From the NCBI GenBank assembly GCA_029256015.1, contig JAQSYQ010000011.1, forward strand, positions 1-63,922: 63,922 nucleotides of DNA. The letters are read 5' to 3'. The DNA comes from Gammaproteobacteria bacterium. Its GTDB lineage: Bacteria; Pseudomonadota; Gammaproteobacteria; Francisellales; CACEW01. The translations under genes were made by a program, and so were the position numbers. Each line of letters opens with the position of its first letter. The first letter of the stretch is position 1. The notes under the pieces are model-generated. The model saw nothing but the letters and a program-made list of their open reading frames with translations, was not told the DNA's origin and did no database searches. Positions 8,169 to 18,141 of this stretch are shown here, in pieces.

Positions 8169-8237
8169 CCCTCACCCCATCCCTCTCCCGCAAGGGGCGA
8201 GGGAGTTTCAAAGGACGCGAGGGAGGGGAATCGTCAA
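8169..8237. repeat. GC-rich REP-like element between rplA and rplJ
   Basis: CCCTCACCCCATCCCTCTCC at 8169-8188 nearly repeats the CCCTCTCCCCATCCCTCCCC at 1195-1214. An imperfect stem pairs 8180-8189 with 8195-8204. A further GAGGGAGGGG at 8219-8228 can pair with the left arm. No T-tract is present, so it is not a normal terminator. Confidence 0.65.
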
Positions 8238-8364
8238 AGACTCTAGGTGCGGTGGAGTAGTTGGCCAATCGCTTAATTTCCTAGATAGATGATGTAGCCC
8301 GATCAGATTTCTGATCCCTGCATTGTAGTAGTAAACAAGTAGACAATGAAACAGAGGATATCGC

Positions 8365-8802
8365 ATGGTAACTGTTGCAGAGTTAACCAGATTGCGCTCA
8401 GAAGCACGTAAATCAAATGTTTATGTGCGAGTGGTGCGTAATACTTTGGCTCGTCGCGCAGTGGCGGGAACCGAGTTTGAGTGCATGACAAGTGCCTTGA
8501 CCGGACCTATGATTTTGGCATTTTCGCAAGAAGATCCAGGATCTGCTGCCCGTTTGTTCCGTGATTTTCTAAAAGGTAATGACAAATTACAGGTTAAGTT
8601 ATTAGCTATTGGTGGTCAGGCTTTAGGTGGAGAGCAATTAGAAGCTGTTGCTAAATTGCCAACCCGCGACGAAGCTCTGGCAAGCTTAATGGCTATGATG
8701 CAAGCGCCTATCACGCAATTTGTTCGTACCATGGCAGAACCGCATGGAAAATTGGTCAGAACGATAGCTGCTTATCGCGACCAAAAACAATCAGCTGCTT
8801 AA
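8365..8802 (+). CDS. rplJ: 50S ribosomal protein L10, N-terminally truncated
   Basis: L10 anchors L7/L12 dimers to the ribosome stalk and represses rplJL translation. The product is 145 aa against about 165-177 in relatives. Its first residues MVTVAELTRLRSEARKSNVY align with residue 32 onward of E. coli L10. The conserved VRVVRNTLARRAV, ARLFRDFLK, LPTRDEAL and C-terminal helix are intact. An in-frame TGA at 8347-8349 blocks any longer start, and no upstream frame encodes the missing first helix and strand. AGAGGA at 8353-8358 is ideally placed 6 bases before the ATG, so translation probably does start here. Either this is a real shortened L10 or the upstream DNA was rearranged or misassembled. 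Confidence 0.93.
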   Translation: MVTVAELTRLRSEARKSNVYVRVVRNTLARRAVAGTEFECMTSALTGPMILAFSQEDPGSAARLFRDFLKGNDKLQVKLLAIGGQALGGEQLEAVAKLPTRDEALASLMAMMQAPITQFVRTMAEPHGKLVRTIAAYRDQKQSAA

Positions 8803-8826
8803 AATTTAATTAACAGGAGTAATATC

Positions 8827-9207
8827 ATGTCAATGACTAAAGAAGATGTACTAAACACTGTTGCCTCCATGAGCGTAATGGATGTTTGCGACCTCATCAA
8901 AATGATGGAAGAAAAATTCGGCGTTTCCGCTGCTGCTGCCGTTGCTGTTGCAGCTCCTGCTGCTGGCGCTGCTGCCGCTGCTGAAGAGCAAACCGAGTTT
9001 TCCGTAATTTTGGAAGGCATCAATGACCCAGCTGTTAAAGTGAACGTAATTAAAGCCGTTCGCGAAATGACAGGTTTGGGCTTGAAAGAAGCTAAAGATG
9101 CAGTTGAAGGTGCTCCACATACTTTGAAAGAAGGCGTGAGCAAGAAAGACGCAGAAGAAATGAAAAAGAAACTTGAAGAAGCTGGCGGAAAAGTTAAGCT
9201 CAAGTAA
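8827..9207 (+). CDS. rplL: 50S ribosomal protein L7/L12
   Basis: This is the stalk protein that recruits translation GTPases. The 126-aa product has the N-terminal dimerisation helices (1-35), an alanine-rich hinge (about 37-56) and the globular C-terminal domain with [15 protein letters not shown] and the lysine-rich end. AGGAG lies 7 bases before the ATG. It is co-transcribed with rplJ, 24 bases upstream, and followed by a hairpin that probably attenuates read-through into rpoBC. Confidence 0.98.
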   Translation: MSMTKEDVLNTVASMSVMDVCDLIKMMEEKFGVSAAAAVAVAAPAAGAAAAAEEQTEFSVILEGINDPAVKVNVIKAVREMTGLGLKEAKDAVEGAPHTLKEGVSKKDAEEMKKKLEEAGGKVKLK

Positions 9208-9224
9208 TCTTTGGTATAAATTGA

Positions 9225-9256
9225 AAGGCTGGTGGCTTATGCCACCCGCCTTTTTG
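9225..9256 (+). terminator. Attenuator/terminator between rplL and rpoB
   Basis: The stem GGCTGGTGGC/GCCACCCGCC with loop TTAT is followed by TTTTT. A partial terminator in this position lowers rpoBC expression relative to the ribosomal genes in E. coli, and the same arrangement is seen here. Confidence 0.85.
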
Positions 9257-9301
9257 CGCTATAAAAATTAATACACATTTTTTTAAGAGAACTTGAAATT
9301 A

Positions 9302-9415
9302 GGACGTGTAGATTTTTAAGCTGAGACAAGGCTTCCGAGCATAAAGCGAGCGGAGTTTGCTAATAGCAAATGAGTACGTGACTGCGAAGGCTAACGAAGT
9401 ATCAGTTAAAAAACT
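9302..9415. repeat. Roughly 110-bp imperfect palindromic element upstream of rpoB
   Basis: The ends are inverted: TTTTTAAGCTGA at 9313-9324 matches TCAGTTAAAAA at 9402-9412 in reverse complement. Inside, GACAAGGC and CGAAGGCTAACGAAG flank a region with several GAGCG/GCGAG and TTTGCTAATAGCAAA palindromes. No coding frame is present. It resembles a small dispersed element that would fold into a long hairpin in the rpoB leader. Confidence 0.5.
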
Positions 9416-9438
9416 AGCGTTATGGGGAACCAAATCAC

Positions 9439-12400
9439 ATGACATATACTTATGCCGAGAAAAAACGTATTCGTAAGATATTTGGCAAATTACCTGATAT
9501 CTTGGCCGTTCCTTATCTGTTGAGCATTCAAAAAGATTCATATCACGATTTTTTACAAGAAGGTGTTGCCCCTGAGAAAAGAGAAAACAAGGGCTTGCAA
9601 GCTTCTTTTATGTCCGTATTTCCTATTAGCAGTATTTCCGGCTATGCCGAACTGCAATTTGTTAGTTATCGTTTAAGTGAGCCTGTATTTGATGTAAATG
9701 AATGCCGTACCCGCGGTATCACTTATGCCTCTGCTTTAAGAGTTAAGCTGCGCTTAGTAGTTTATGATAAAGAATCACCCGCTTCCGCAAAAGTTGTAAA
9801 AGATATTAAAGAACAAGAAGTCTATATGGGCGAACTCCCATTAATGACTAATGATGGTACTTTTGTCATCAACGGAACTGAGAGAGTGATTGTTTCTCAG
9901 CTGCATCGTTCTCCAGGAGTTTACTTTGAGCATGACCGTGGTAAAACCCACTCATCAGGTAAATTGCTCTATGCCGCTAGAATTATTCCTTATCGTGGTT
10001 CTTGGTTGGACTTTGAGTTTGATCCAAAAGATGTGATTTATGCCAGAATTGACCGTCGTCGTAAATTACCTGCGACCGTTATTTTGCGCGCATTAGGTTA
10101 TAATACCCACGATATTTTAAAAATGTTTTTTGACACCACTACCTATCATGTTCAAGCTAAAGGCTTTGTGATGGACTTAATCCCTGAGCGTCTGCGTGGG
10201 GAAAGAGCTTTGTTCGACATCAAAGATGAAAAAGGTAAAGTGATCGTTGAAACCGGTCGTCGTATTACCGTTCGTCATATCAAAGAATTGGAAAAGCAAA
10301 ATGTTAAACGCTTAAGCGTTCCTACTGAATATATTATCGGTAAAGCTTTTGCTGAAGATATCGTTGATAAGAAAACCGGTGAAGTATTGGTTGCTGCTAA
10401 CGATGAAGTCACGGCCGATTCTTTGAAAAAGATCCAAGAGCTGGGTATTAAGTCATTCAAAACCTTATATACCAATGACTTAGACTGTGGCCCTTATGTT
10501 TCAGACACTTTGAGAATAGACTCTGCTATGACTCAAATGGATGCATTGGTAGAAATCTACCGAATGATGCGTCCTGGTGAGCCGCCTACAGCTGAATCTG
10601 CTCAAGCTATGTTTAACAACCTGTTCTTCAATATCGATCGTTATGACTTGTCCGATGTGGGTAGAATGATGGTTAACCGTCGCATTGGCCGTAAAAACGA
10701 AACCGGCGATGGCGTATTGAGCAATGAAGATATTATCGACATTTTAAAAACCTTGATCGACATACGTAATGGTAAAGGCGAAGTGGACGATATCGACCAC
10801 TTGGGTAACCGTCGTGTAAGAAGCGTCGGTGAAATGACCGAAAACCAATTCCGTATCGGACTTGTGAGAGTAGAGCGTGCAGTACGTGAACGCTTGAGCA
10901 TGATCGATCGTGAGCAAATGATGCCTCAAGATTTGATCAACGCTAAACCCGTTTCTGCTGCGATTAAAGAGTTCTTTGGCTCCAGCCAGCTTTCACAGTT
11001 TATGGACCAAAACAACCCATTGTCAGAAGTGACCCATAAGCGTCGTGTATCAGCTTTAGGGCCGGGCGGATTGACTCGTGAACGTGCAGGATTTGAAGTG
11101 CGTGACGTGCATCCAACTCACTATGGCCGTTTATGCCCAATTGAGACCCCTGAAGGTCCAAACATTGGTCTGATTAACTCTTTGGCTTGCTATGCTCGCA
11201 CCAATAAATTTGGTTTCTTGGAAGCGCCTTATCGTAAAGTAGTTAACGGTAAAGTGACTAAAGACGTAGACTACCTGTCTGCAATTGAAGAAGGTAATTA
11301 CGTTGTAGCGCAAGCATCAAGTACTTTAGATAAAAACGGCAAACTGATCGATGATTTGATTCCATGTCGTCATAAAGGCGAAACCCTGTTCACCAGCGCT
11401 GATCAAGTCGACTATATGGACGTTTCAGCGAAACAGATGGTTTCTATCGCTGCCGCTTTAGTACCTTTCCTTGAGCACGATGATGCGAACCGTGCATTGA
11501 TGGGTGCAAACATGCAACGTCAAGCCGTTCCAACCTTGAAAGCTCAAAAGCCTTTAGTGGGAACCGGAATTGAGCGGATCGTAGCAGTTGACTCAGGAAC
11601 CGGCGTTGTGGCAAAACGTGGCGGAGTCATTGAATCCGTTGACGCAAGCCGTATCGTTGTTCGAGTTAACGCGAATGAAATTAAAGAAGGTCAACCATGG
11701 GTAGACATCTACAATTTGGTGAAATTTACCCGTTCTAACCATAACACCTGTATTAACCAACGTCCTATCGTCAAATTAGGCGATAAAGTGGCTCCAGGTG
11801 ATTTGATGGCAGATGGTTCTTCTACCGATATCGGGGAGTTGGCATTAGGTCAAAACATGCTGATTGCCTTTATGCCTTGGAACGGTTTTAACTTTGAGGA
11901 CTCAATTTTAATCTCAGAAAGAGTTGTGGAAGAAGATCGTTTCACCACTATTCATATCGAAGAACTAACCTGTATCGCTCGCGATACCAGATTAGGGCCT
12001 GAAGAAATTACCTCAGATATTCCAAACGTAAGCGAAAGCGCTTTGAACAAATTGGACAAAGCCGGTGTGGTTTATATCGGGGCTGAAGTTAAAGCGGGCG
12101 ACATCTTAGTGGCTAAAGTCACACCAAAAGGTGAAACTCAGCTGACTCCAGAAGAAAAACTCTTAAGAGCTATCTTCGGTGAAAAAGCTTCCGATGTAAA
12201 AGACACCTCATTGAGAGTGCCATCAGGCATGGCAGGAACCGTTATTGACGTTCAGGTCTTTACTCGCGACGGTGTGGAAAAAGATTCCCGTGCAGTTGAA
12301 ATTGAGAAAAACCAACTGAATGCTATTAAAAAGGACTTGAACGATGAGTTCCGTATTTTAGAAGAAGCGGTATATCAAAGTTTGGAAGACACTTTAGTAG

Positions 12401-13521
12401 GCGAGAAAGCTCAAGGTGGTCCTGCCGGTATTAAGAAAGGTGAGACTATTACCAAAGCTTATTTAGCAGAGTTGCCAAGAGAAAAATGGTTCTCTATTAA
12501 ATTGGACAAAGGTAAAGCTTTAAGCCAATTGAAAGAAGCGGAAGAACAGTTAAAAGCATACCGTCAAAACTACGATGCGCGCTTTGATGAGAAGCGTAAA
12601 AAACTTACCCAAGGAGATGACTTGTCTCCAGGCGTTCTAAAAATCGTTAAAGTTTACATGGCGGTAAAACGTCGTATTCAACCTGGCGATAAAATGGCAG
12701 GGCGTCACGGTAACAAAGGGGTAATTTCCCGTATTGTTCCCGTTGAAGACATGCCTTATTTGGAAAACGGCACTACTGTAGACATCGTATTGAACCCATT
12801 GGGTGTACCTTCTCGTATGAACATCGGTCAGGTTTTGGAAACTCACTTAGGCTGGGCTGCAAAAGGCTTAGGCTTGAAGATTGGCAAGATGCTGGACAGC
12901 AAAGCCAAACCAAAAGAGCTTCGTGAATATCTTGATAAAATCTACAATGCCGATGCTTCACACGATGTGGATTTAGAGCAGCTTAACAATGATGAAGTGG
13001 TTGAGCTGGCTGAAAACCTTCGTGAAGGCGTTCCAATGGCAACTCCAGTATTTGACGGCGCAACTGAAGGCCAAATCAAAGACATGCTAAAATTAGCAGA
13101 CTTGCCAGAAAGCGGCCAAACCACTTTGTTTGACGGACGTACAGGTCAAGCATTTGATCGCCCGGTTACCGTAGGTTACATGTACATGCTCAAGCTGAAT
13201 CACTTGGTGGATGACAAGATGCATGCACGTTCTACCGGTTCTTATAGCCTAGTCACCCAGCAACCTTTGGGTGGTAAAGCGCAGTTCGGTGGTCAACGTT
13301 TTGGTGAGATGGAGGTTTGGGCACTAGAAGCTTACGGCGCTGCTTACACTCTACAAGAGATGCTGACAGTCAAATCAGATGATGTGAATGGCCGTACCAA
13401 GATGTATAAAAACATCGTGGATGGCGATTACTCAATGGATGCCGGTGTTCCTGAGTCATTTAACGTATTGACCAAGGAAATTAAAGCACTGGGTATCGAT
13501 ATCGATTTGGAAGCTGAATAA
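9439..13521 (+). CDS. rpoB: DNA-directed RNA polymerase subunit beta
   Basis: This is the catalytic beta subunit. At 1360 aa it is 18 residues longer than in E. coli. It starts with [20 protein letters not shown], the expected N terminus. The rifampicin-contact cluster (about 512-545: [20 protein letters not shown] then [12 protein letters not shown]) is wild type. The C-terminal part that meets beta' includes [20 protein letters not shown]. The ribosome binding site is a weak GGGGAA. It forms an operon with rpoC, 82 bases downstream. Confidence 0.99.
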   Translation: MTYTYAEKKRIRKIFGKLPDILAVPYLLSIQKDSYHDFLQEGVAPEKRENKGLQASFMSVFPISSISGYAELQFVSYRLSEPVFDVNECRTRGITYASALRVKLRLVVYDKESPASAKVVKDIKEQEVYMGELPLMTNDGTFVINGTERVIVSQLHRSPGVYFEHDRGKTHSSGKLLYAARIIPYRGSWLDFEFDPKDVIYARIDRRRKLPATVILRALGYNTHDILKMFFDTTTYHVQAKGFVMDLIPERLRGERALFDIKDEKGKVIVETGRRITVRHIKELEKQNVKRLSVPTEYIIGKAFAEDIVDKKTGEVLVAANDEVTADSLKKIQELGIKSFKTLYTNDLDCGPYVSDTLRIDSAMTQMDALVEIYRMMRPGEPPTAESAQAMFNNLFFNIDRYDLSDVGRMMVNRRIGRKNETGDGVLSNEDIIDILKTLIDIRNGKGEVDDIDHLGNRRVRSVGEMTENQFRIGLVRVERAVRERLSMIDREQMMPQDLINAKPVSAAIKEFFGSSQLSQFMDQNNPLSEVTHKRRVSALGPGGLTRERAGFEVRDVHPTHYGRLCPIETPEGPNIGLINSLACYARTNKFGFLEAPYRKVVNGKVTKDVDYLSAIEEGNYVVAQASSTLDKNGKLIDDLIPCRHKGETLFTSADQVDYMDVSAKQMVSIAAALVPFLEHDDANRALMGANMQRQAVPTLKAQKPLVGTGIERIVAVDSGTGVVAKRGGVIESVDASRIVVRVNANEIKEGQPWVDIYNLVKFTRSNHNTCINQRPIVKLGDKVAPGDLMADGSSTDIGELALGQNMLIAFMPWNGFNFEDSILISERVVEEDRFTTIHIEELTCIARDTRLGPEEITSDIPNVSESALNKLDKAGVVYIGAEVKAGDILVAKVTPKGETQLTPEEKLLRAIFGEKASDVKDTSLRVPSGMAGTVIDVQVFTRDGVEKDSRAVEIEKNQLNAIKKDLNDEFRILEEAVYQSLEDTLVGEKAQGGPAGIKKGETITKAYLAELPREKWFSIKLDKGKALSQLKEAEEQLKAYRQNYDARFDEKRKKLTQGDDLSPGVLKIVKVYMAVKRRIQPGDKMAGRHGNKGVISRIVPVEDMPYLENGTTVDIVLNPLGVPSRMNIGQVLETHLGWAAKGLGLKIGKMLDSKAKPKELREYLDKIYNADASHDVDLEQLNNDEVVELAENLREGVPMATPVFDGATEGQIKDMLKLADLPESGQTTLFDGRTGQAFDRPVTVGYMYMLKLNHLVDDKMHARSTGSYSLVTQQPLGGKAQFGGQRFGEMEVWALEAYGAAYTLQEMLTVKSDDVNGRTKMYKNIVDGDYSMDAGVPESFNVLTKEIKALGIDIDLEAE

Positions 13522-13536
13522 CGATATTAGACGCCG

Positions 13537-13554
13537 GCCCGATTAAATTCGGGC
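13537..13554 (+). other. Small hairpin in the rpoB-rpoC gap
   Basis: GCCCGA pairs with TCGGGC across a 6-base AT loop and has no T-tract. It is probably an mRNA structure, perhaps a processing or stability site, rather than a terminator. Confidence 0.4.
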
Positions 13555-13603
13555 TAGGTAGCATCGGAATAGTAGATAAATTTATTCTTAAGGGAGAATA
13601 ACC

Positions 13604-16600
13604 TTGAAAGACTTACTTGGCATGATGAAGCAAGGTAAACAAGATTTTGATCGGATTAAGATTGGTCTGGCATCCCCAGAAGTGATCCGCTCATGGTCTT
13701 TTGGTGAAGTGAAGAAACCGGAAACCATTAACTATCGTACTTTTAAACCAGAGCGTGAAGGTTTATTTTGCGCCAAAATTTTTGGACCGATTAAAGATTA
13801 CGAATGCTTATGCGGTAAATACAAACGCTTAAAGCATCGCGGAATTATCTGCGAAAAATGTGGAGTAGAAGTGACTCAGGCTAAAGTACGTCGTGAACGT
13901 ATGGGCCATATTGAGTTGGCTTCTCCTGTTGCACATATTTGGTTCTTGAAGTCATTGCCATCCCGTATTGGCTTGCTATTGGATATGCCTTTGCGTGATA
14001 TCGAAAGAGTATTGTACTTTGAAGCATATGTTGTCATTGAACCTGGCATGACCAAGCTTGAGCGCGGTCAATTGCTGACTGAAGAAGCTTATTTAGATGC
14101 TTTGGAAGAGTATGGTGATGAATTTGAAGCCGAAATGGGTGCTGAAGCGATCCAAAGACTGTTAAAGGAAATGGACGTTAAAGAACAGATCGCTACCATT
14201 CGTGAAGAAATCCCAGCAACCAGCAGTGAAACCAAATTAAAGAAATTGGCTAAACGCTTGAAGCTTTTGGAAGCATTTGACGAGTCCGGTAATAATCCCG
14301 CTTGGATGATTATGACTGTTCTGCCCGTGCTGCCACCTGATTTACGTCCATTGGTTCCATTGGATGGCGGACGCTTTGCGACCTCCGACTTGAACGACCT
14401 GTATCGTCGAGTGATTAACAGAAACAACCGTTTGAAGCGTTTGTTAGAGCTCAATGCTCCAGACATTATCGTTCGTAACGAAAAAAGAATGTTACAAGAA
14501 GCAGTCGATGCTTTATTGGATAACGGTCGTCGTGGTCGTGCAGTAACCGGTTCCAATAAGCGTGCTCTAAAATCCTTGGCTGATATGATCAAAGGTAAAC
14601 AGGGTCGTTTCCGTCAAAACTTATTAGGTAAGCGTGTAGACTACTCCGGACGTTCCGTTATTGTGGTAGGTCCTACCTTAAGATTGCACCAGTGCGGTCT
14701 GCCTAAGAAGATGGCATTAGAACTGTTTAAACCTTTTATTTTCGGGAAACTCGAAAAAAGAGGACTTGCGACCACCATTAAAGCTGCTAAGAAAATGGTT
14801 GAGCGTGAAGAAGCCGTTGTATGGGATATTTTAGAAGAAGTGATCCGTGAACATCCGGTCCTTTTAAACCGTGCACCAACTTTGCACCGTTTGGGTATCC
14901 AAGCATTTGAACCTTTACTGATTGAAGGTAAAGCGATTCAGCTTCACCCTCTCGTTTGCGTAGCTTATAACGCGGACTTTGACGGTGACCAAATGGCGGT
15001 ACACGTTCCCTTAACTTTGGAAGCCCAATTAGAAGCCCGTGCTTTGATGATGGCAACCAACAACATTTTACATCCTGCTAACGGTGAACCTATTATTTGC
15101 CCAACCCAGGACGTGGTTTTAGGTCTTTACTATATGACCCGCGAGAGAATCAATGCTCGTGGAGAAGGTAAAATCTTTGCTAACTTAGAAGAAGTGCATC
15201 GTGCTTATTCTTCAGACTTAGTTGACCTTCAAGCTAAAGTTAAAGTCAGAATGACTCAAAAAATTCTGAACGAAGACGGCGTAATGGAAGAGTCCACAAG
15301 CGTGATAGACACCACCGTCGGTCGTGCTTTGCTATCCAATATTCTGCCAGCTGGCCTGCCATTTAGTTTGATTAACTGTGTGCTGACCAAGAAAGTGATC
15401 GCAAGAGTGGTGGATACCTGTTATCGCCGCTTGGGTATTAAAGATACCGTTATTTTTGCTGACCACTTGATGTATACCGGATTTGAGTATTCTACTCGTT
15501 CAGGTATTTCTATCGGTATTAACGACCTTGTGGTACCAGAAGCTAAAGCCAAAATTATTGAGCAGGCTGAAGGCGAAGTGAAGGAAATTGCTAACCAGTT
15601 TGCTTCAGGTTTGTTAACCGAAGGCGAACGCTATAACAAGGCAATCGATATTTGGTCTCGTGCTAACGATCAAATTTCCAAAGCTATGATGGAAGTGATT
15701 GCGCAAGACTGGGTAAAAGATGCTAAAGGCAAAAAAGTTAAACAAGAATCCTTTAACTCCATCCACATGATGGCGGATTCAGGAGCAAGGGGTTCTGCAG
15801 CTCAGATTAGACAGCTTGCAGGGATGAGAGGCTTGATGGCAAAACCAGACGGCTCGATTATTGAAACTCCTATTACTGCAAACTTCCGTGAAGGTTTGAA
15901 CGTATTACAATACTTCAACTCTACTCACGGTGCTCGTAAAGGTTTGGCCGATACCGCGTTGAAAACCGCTAACTCAGGTTACCTGACTCGTCGTTTGGTC
16001 GATGTGGCTCAAGACGTGGTCATTAATATTGAAGATTGTGGTACTACTAACGGCTTGATGATGACTCCTCATATCGAAGGAGGAGACATTGTTGTTCCAT
16101 TACATGAGCGTGTATTGGGTCGCGTGGTAGCTGAAGACGTGTATGAGCCAGGCAGTAAAAAAATAGCGGCTCCTGCAGGAACTTTATTGGATGAGCGTTG
16201 GGTTAACAAACTCGAATCCTTAGGGATCGATGAAATTAAAGTTCGCTCAGCGATTACTTGTGAAGCTCGTCGTGGTATTTGCGGTAAGTGCTATGGTCGT
16301 GATTTGGCCCGTGGTCATTTGGTTAACATCGGTGAAGCAGTGGGTGTTGTTGCTGCTCAGTCCATTGGTGAACCAGGAACCCAGCTTACCATGCGTACCT
16401 TCCATATTGGTGGTGCAGCATCCAGGACAGCGGCTGAAAACAGCGTGAAAGTGGCTACAGAAGGCCATATCAAGCTCCATAACATGAAGACCGTTGAAAA
16501 ATCCGAAAATAAACTGGTTGTAGTCTCTCGTTCAGGCGAGTTGACCGTATTGGATAAATTCGGACGTGAGCGTGAACGCTATAAGATTCCATATGGTGCG

Positions 16601-17824
16601 GAACTGCCATTAGCTGATGGTTCTGCTGTGACCCCAGGTCAATTAGTTGCAGCTTGGGACCCTCATACTCACCCAATCGTTACCGAGGTGACAGGTCAAG
16701 TTGTGTTCGTCGATATGATCGATGGCGTGACCATGAACCGTCAAACCGATGAACTGACCGGTTTAAGCAGTATTGTGATTACCGATACCAAGCAACGCAG
16801 CTCTGCTGGAAAAGACTTAAAGCCAATGATTAAATTGGTGGATGCTAAAGGCAAAGACTTGTTCTTCCCTAACAGCAAAGTGCCAGCCAGCTACTTCTTG
16901 CCTGCTAATGCAATCGTACTGATTGAAGACGGCGGTAAAGTAAAAGCCGGTGACATCTTGGCTCGTATTCCTCAAGAAGGATCTAAGAACAAGGATATTA
17001 CCGGGGGTCTGCCTCGCGTTGCTGACTTGTTTGAAGCGCGTAAACCTAAAGAGCCTGCTATTTTGGCTGAAGTTTCAGGTATCGTCAGCTTCGGTAAAGA
17101 AACTAAAGGTAAGCGCCGTTTGTTGATTACCCCAAGTGAAGGTGAAGCCTTTGAAATATTGATTCCAAAATGGCGTCATATCAACGTATTTGAAGGGGAA
17201 CAAGTGGCCCGTGGTGAAACCATTTCTGATGGTCCATTAAATCCTCACGATATCTTGCGTTTGAAAGGCGTGGGTGCGTTGGCAAGCTACTTGGTCAATG
17301 AAATTCAAGACGTTTACCGCCTGCAAGGTGTGAAAATTAACGATAAGCATATTGAAGTTATCGTACGTCAGATGGTCCGTAGAGCTGAAGTAACTGCTGC
17401 CGGTGACACCAAGTTCTTGAAGGGTGAGCAAATTGAACAGGCTAGAATCTTGGAAGAAAACGATCGAGTGAAAACCGACGCCAAGATGCCTGCTTTGTTT
17501 GAACCAATCCTGCATGGTATTACCAAGGCTTCCTTGTCCACAGACTCCTTTATCTCTGCTGCATCCTTCCAAGAAACAACAAGGGTGTTAACAGAAGCTG
17601 CGGTCAACGGAAGAGCGGATGCAATGTTCGGCTTGAAAGAAAACGTTACGGTTGGACGTTTAATCCCAGCTGGTACCGGTCTGGCTTACCATACTACTCG
17701 TAAGAAACAAAAAGAGATGGCGGTGGCGGTTGATAATGGTCCAACTCCAGAGGAAGTACAAAGTGCACTTTCTGCTGCGTTGAGCCGGAAGAACAATGAG
17801 TCGCATCCGGATAGCGAAGAGTAA
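13604..17824 (+). CDS. rpoC: DNA-directed RNA polymerase subunit beta'
   Basis: This beta' subunit is 1406 aa, as in E. coli. The start codon is TTG, preceded by AAGGGAGA, and gives the expected [10 protein letters not shown] start. The first zinc site uses C68, C70, C83 and C86. The catalytic NADFDGD motif places its three aspartates at 458, 460 and 462. A second zinc cluster lies in [15 protein letters not shown]. The C-terminal RLIPAGTG motif is present. A terminator follows at 17,966. Confidence 0.99.
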   Translation: MKDLLGMMKQGKQDFDRIKIGLASPEVIRSWSFGEVKKPETINYRTFKPEREGLFCAKIFGPIKDYECLCGKYKRLKHRGIICEKCGVEVTQAKVRRERMGHIELASPVAHIWFLKSLPSRIGLLLDMPLRDIERVLYFEAYVVIEPGMTKLERGQLLTEEAYLDALEEYGDEFEAEMGAEAIQRLLKEMDVKEQIATIREEIPATSSETKLKKLAKRLKLLEAFDESGNNPAWMIMTVLPVLPPDLRPLVPLDGGRFATSDLNDLYRRVINRNNRLKRLLELNAPDIIVRNEKRMLQEAVDALLDNGRRGRAVTGSNKRALKSLADMIKGKQGRFRQNLLGKRVDYSGRSVIVVGPTLRLHQCGLPKKMALELFKPFIFGKLEKRGLATTIKAAKKMVEREEAVVWDILEEVIREHPVLLNRAPTLHRLGIQAFEPLLIEGKAIQLHPLVCVAYNADFDGDQMAVHVPLTLEAQLEARALMMATNNILHPANGEPIICPTQDVVLGLYYMTRERINARGEGKIFANLEEVHRAYSSDLVDLQAKVKVRMTQKILNEDGVMEESTSVIDTTVGRALLSNILPAGLPFSLINCVLTKKVIARVVDTCYRRLGIKDTVIFADHLMYTGFEYSTRSGISIGINDLVVPEAKAKIIEQAEGEVKEIANQFASGLLTEGERYNKAIDIWSRANDQISKAMMEVIAQDWVKDAKGKKVKQESFNSIHMMADSGARGSAAQIRQLAGMRGLMAKPDGSIIETPITANFREGLNVLQYFNSTHGARKGLADTALKTANSGYLTRRLVDVAQDVVINIEDCGTTNGLMMTPHIEGGDIVVPLHERVLGRVVAEDVYEPGSKKIAAPAGTLLDERWVNKLESLGIDEIKVRSAITCEARRGICGKCYGRDLARGHLVNIGEAVGVVAAQSIGEPGTQLTMRTFHIGGAASRTAAENSVKVATEGHIKLHNMKTVEKSENKLVVVSRSGELTVLDKFGRERERYKIPYGAELPLADGSAVTPGQLVAAWDPHTHPIVTEVTGQVVFVDMIDGVTMNRQTDELTGLSSIVITDTKQRSSAGKDLKPMIKLVDAKGKDLFFPNSKVPASYFLPANAIVLIEDGGKVKAGDILARIPQEGSKNKDITGGLPRVADLFEARKPKEPAILAEVSGIVSFGKETKGKRRLLITPSEGEAFEILIPKWRHINVFEGEQVARGETISDGPLNPHDILRLKGVGALASYLVNEIQDVYRLQGVKINDKHIEVIVRQMVRRAEVTAAGDTKFLKGEQIEQARILEENDRVKTDAKMPALFEPILHGITKASLSTDSFISAASFQETTRVLTEAAVNGRADAMFGLKENVTVGRLIPAGTGLAYHTTRKKQKEMAVAVDNGPTPEEVQSALSAALSRKNNESHPDSEE

Positions 17825-17965
17825 TATTGCTTCCATCTCTTCATTAGACTTTTGTTGTGCGTCAAAGAGAGTTTCCTCATTACCCTAATACGGTAACTCC
17901 GGTACTCTCTTCTCGCACGCCTCAGTCTAATTTTAAGCTGAAACCAATATACGTTTTTTATAAGA

Positions 17966-17992
17966 AAAGGCGCCTTAGGGCGCCTTTTTTAT
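17966..17992 (+). terminator. Terminator of the rpoBC operon
   Basis: AAAAGGCGCC pairs with GGCGCCTTTT across a short TTAG loop and continues into a T-run. It is a canonical strong intrinsic terminator. Confidence 0.9.
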
Positions 17993-18024
17993 TTGCTCCC
18001 TTTTATAGAGACGATCATCCTCAT

Positions 18025-18090
18025 GCCTCCCTTTTTTAAAGGCAGGATCACCCGCTATCCCTCCCTTTTTTAAAGGGAGGCTAGGAGGGA
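18025..18090. repeat. Tandem palindromic repeat after rpoC
   Basis: Two related units are present: GCCTCCCTTTTTTAAAGGC at 18025-18043, and a longer one at 18058-18090 whose core CCTCCCTTT pairs with AAAGGGAGG. It is a REP-like intergenic element with no coding capacity. The 17,825-18,141 interval otherwise holds only the rpoC terminator and the candidate -10 box at 18108. Confidence 0.6.
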
Positions 18091-18107
18091 TTTAAAAAAC
18101 AGTCTAC

Positions 18108-18113
18108 TATAAT
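18108..18113 (+). promoter_or_regulatory. Candidate -10 box for the first polysaccharide genes
   Basis: A consensus TATAAT lies 28 bases before the ATG at 18142. No convincing -35 is visible 16-18 bases upstream, where the palindromic repeat ends, so this is tentative. Confidence 0.35.
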
Positions 18114-18141
18114 GGACTGATTGTCTTTTTGAGGCTTGAGC

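Noticed and set aside
8799..9203. 134-codon minus-strand frame opposite rplL
   Set aside because: It is an alanine/serine-rich shadow of the L7/L12 hinge and has no independent support.
14089..14592. 167-codon minus-strand frame inside rpoC
   Set aside because: It is fully antisense to highly conserved rpoC coding sequence and has no ribosome binding site or family.
17857..18039. 60-codon frame after rpoC
   Set aside because: It spans the rpoC terminator and a palindromic repeat, with no ribosome binding site; not a gene.
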